Positions 63,145 to 64,000 of a stretch of 64,000 nt of DNA are shown here, in pieces. The translations under genes and the position numbers were made by a program. The notes under the pieces are model-generated. The model had not been told where the DNA came from. It was given only the letters and a program-made list of their open reading frames with translations, and did no database searches. Position 1 is the stretch's first letter. Every line of letters starts with the position of its first letter. The stretch is from CAZDXB01 sp964509335. GTDB lineage: Bacteria > Bacteroidota > Ignavibacteria > Kapaibacteriales > UBA2268. The stretch spans positions 94,295-158,294 of the forward strand of contig CAZDXB010000004.1 in assembly GCA_964509335.1 (NCBI GenBank), in the 5' to 3' direction.

Positions 63145-63939
63145 ATGAAAAAACTGAGTATAATAACGGTTTGCTTGAACGAAGCTAAAACTATCGAGAA
63201 AACGCTAACGAGCGTTTACGAACAAACGTTCAGCGATTACGAGCATATTATAATCGACGGCGGCTCGACCGACGGGACTTTAGAAATCGTTAATAGATTT
63301 AGTGATAATATTGAAAAAGTAGTGTCAGAGCCGGACAAAGGGATTTTTGACGCTATGAATAAGGGAATCGAGTTAGCTAACGGCGAATATCTCTTTTTTT
63401 TAAACTCCGGCGATTATATTATTTCAAAAGACGCTTTAGAAAGAATGTTTTCGCAAGAACCGACAGCTGATGTCGTTTACTGCGACGGAGCGATTTCGCT
63501 CGGCAGAGGAGTAATCGCTATTAAGCCTTCGCCGCAAAAAATCGGCAAAGCGTTTATGTTTATGGACACGATACCTCATCAGAACTCATTCGTGAAGAAA
63601 TCTTTATTCAATCAAATCGGCAAATTCAATCTCGATTACAAAATAGCCGCCGACTATGAGTTCTTTTTAAGAGCTTTATACGAATACGGCGCCGACGCGG
63701 AATATATCGAGGGCGCGTTAACCGTAAACAACGTTTTGGGCGTCAGCTCCGATTTGAGAAACAGAAGACAAAGCTATTCGGAACGAGCAAAAGCGCAGAA
63801 ACGCTATTTCAGCGGTAAAACATATAAATTTTTTAGAATAGCCAAGCCTTTTATTTATTATCTTTATAAATATCCTAAGTACTTGTTATATATAATTAAA
63901 AGTTTTTTCTCGAGAAATAAGGAAGGACGAAAAAAATGA
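63145..63939 (+). CDS. GT2-family glycosyltransferase
   Basis: The ATG at 63145 gives MKKLSIITVCLNEAKTIEKT; a TTG at 63133 would add four residues. The 264-residue GT-A protein has the family 2 motifs: HIIIDGGSTDGTLEIV, EPDKGIFDAMNKGI, FLNSGDYI in the DXD position, and IPHQNSFVKKSLFNQIGKFNLDYKIAADYEFFLRA (ED-like catalytic segment). This arrangement resembles WcaE/WcaA-type transferases of exopolysaccharide synthesis. A basic C-terminus (KYLLYIIKSFFSRNKEGRKK) may bind the membrane. The next gene starts inside its stop codon (ATGA). Confidence 0.9.
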   Translation: MKKLSIITVCLNEAKTIEKTLTSVYEQTFSDYEHIIIDGGSTDGTLEIVNRFSDNIEKVVSEPDKGIFDAMNKGIELANGEYLFFLNSGDYIISKDALERMFSQEPTADVVYCDGAISLGRGVIAIKPSPQKIGKAFMFMDTIPHQNSFVKKSLFNQIGKFNLDYKIAADYEFFLRALYEYGADAEYIEGALTVNNVLGVSSDLRNRRQSYSERAKAQKRYFSGKTYKFFRIAKPFIYYLYKYPKYLLYIIKSFFSRNKEGRKK

Positions 63940-64000
63940 AGAACGCGTTGGTAACCGGCTCCGCCGGTTTGGTTGGTTCGGAATCCGTAAGGTATTACGG
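63936..64000 (+). CDS. NAD-dependent epimerase/dehydratase, N-terminus only
   Basis: The frame starts at 63936 in a four-nt overlap with the GT2 stop and reads MKNALVTGSAGLVGSESVRY before the window ends. The GSAGLVGS nucleotide-binding loop is that of extended SDR sugar epimerases such as CDP- or GDP-sugar modifying enzymes. Its place directly after a GT2 gene suggests it makes a nucleotide sugar for the same glycan. Confidence 0.8.
   Translation, partial: MKNALVTGSAGLVGSESVRYY

Overview
This window looks like chromosomal DNA of an uncultured member of the Bacteroidota/Chlorobiota side of the FCB group, possibly Ignavibacteria- or Kapabacteria-like. The evidence is several secreted proteins with type IX secretion (T9SS) C-terminal sorting domains, a T9SS plug-type protein, a serine-palmitoyltransferase-like enzyme, and promoters of the Bacteroidota form TTTG-N19/20-TAnnTTTG. 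Lineage is inferred from gene content only; no rRNA is present. Nearly all genes are intact and densely packed. I saw no phage, insertion sequence or CRISPR array.

Layout. 1-4.5 kb: a truncated FG-GAP repeat protein, hemW, and a PiT phosphate transporter whose upstream region carries seven TGYTAR hexamers in two runs with exact 11-nt spacing, resembling a Pho box. 4.6-5.0 kb: a ferritin-like gene broken by an in-frame amber codon. 5.2-11 kb: a sugar-binding lipoprotein, a DUF2795 protein, an Omp85/BamA-like protein and a tandem pair of unknown exported paralogues. 11-13.6 kb: an MlaF-type ATPase, a ketoacyl-ACP synthase III and an RNase H. 13.7-23 kb: two giant multidomain glycan-assembly proteins of 1274 and 1852 residues. 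23-31 kb: a likely operon mreB-mreC-mreD-smc-purE-lhgO-like. 31-36 kb: a beta-barrel protein, a large T9SS-sorted protein and an alpha-oxoamine synthase. 36-42 kb: coaE, a transaldolase-like gene, an unknown protein, bamD, a beta-barrel gene and a T9SS plug gene. 42-46 kb: two tandem T9SS-sorted paralogues sharing an identical 122-nt block. 46-50 kb: a GT39 transferase, a palindrome-rich spacer, a GT4 transferase, yjbQ and queC. 50-55 kb: two tRNAs, prfB with a programmed frameshift, and clpC. 55-64 kb: a methyltransferase, a lipoprotein, a secreted transglutaminase-like protein, an AT-rich orphan gene with a nuclease-like C-terminus, a TIGR01777 epimerase, a universal stress protein, and the start of a glycan operon (GT2 plus an epimerase cut by the window edge).

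How the genes work together. The dominant theme is the cell envelope: outer-membrane assembly (Omp85 protein, BamD), T9SS export (plug, sorted cargo), lipid asymmetry and lipid synthesis (MlaF, KASIII, SPT-like enzyme), cell shape (MreBCD) and surface glycan synthesis (GT2, GT4, GT9 and GT39 enzymes, kinase and methyltransferases). The most unusual objects are the two giant glycan proteins, particularly the methyltransferase plus kinase plus four glycosyltransferase-type domains in one chain, and the periodic operator upstream of the phosphate transporter.
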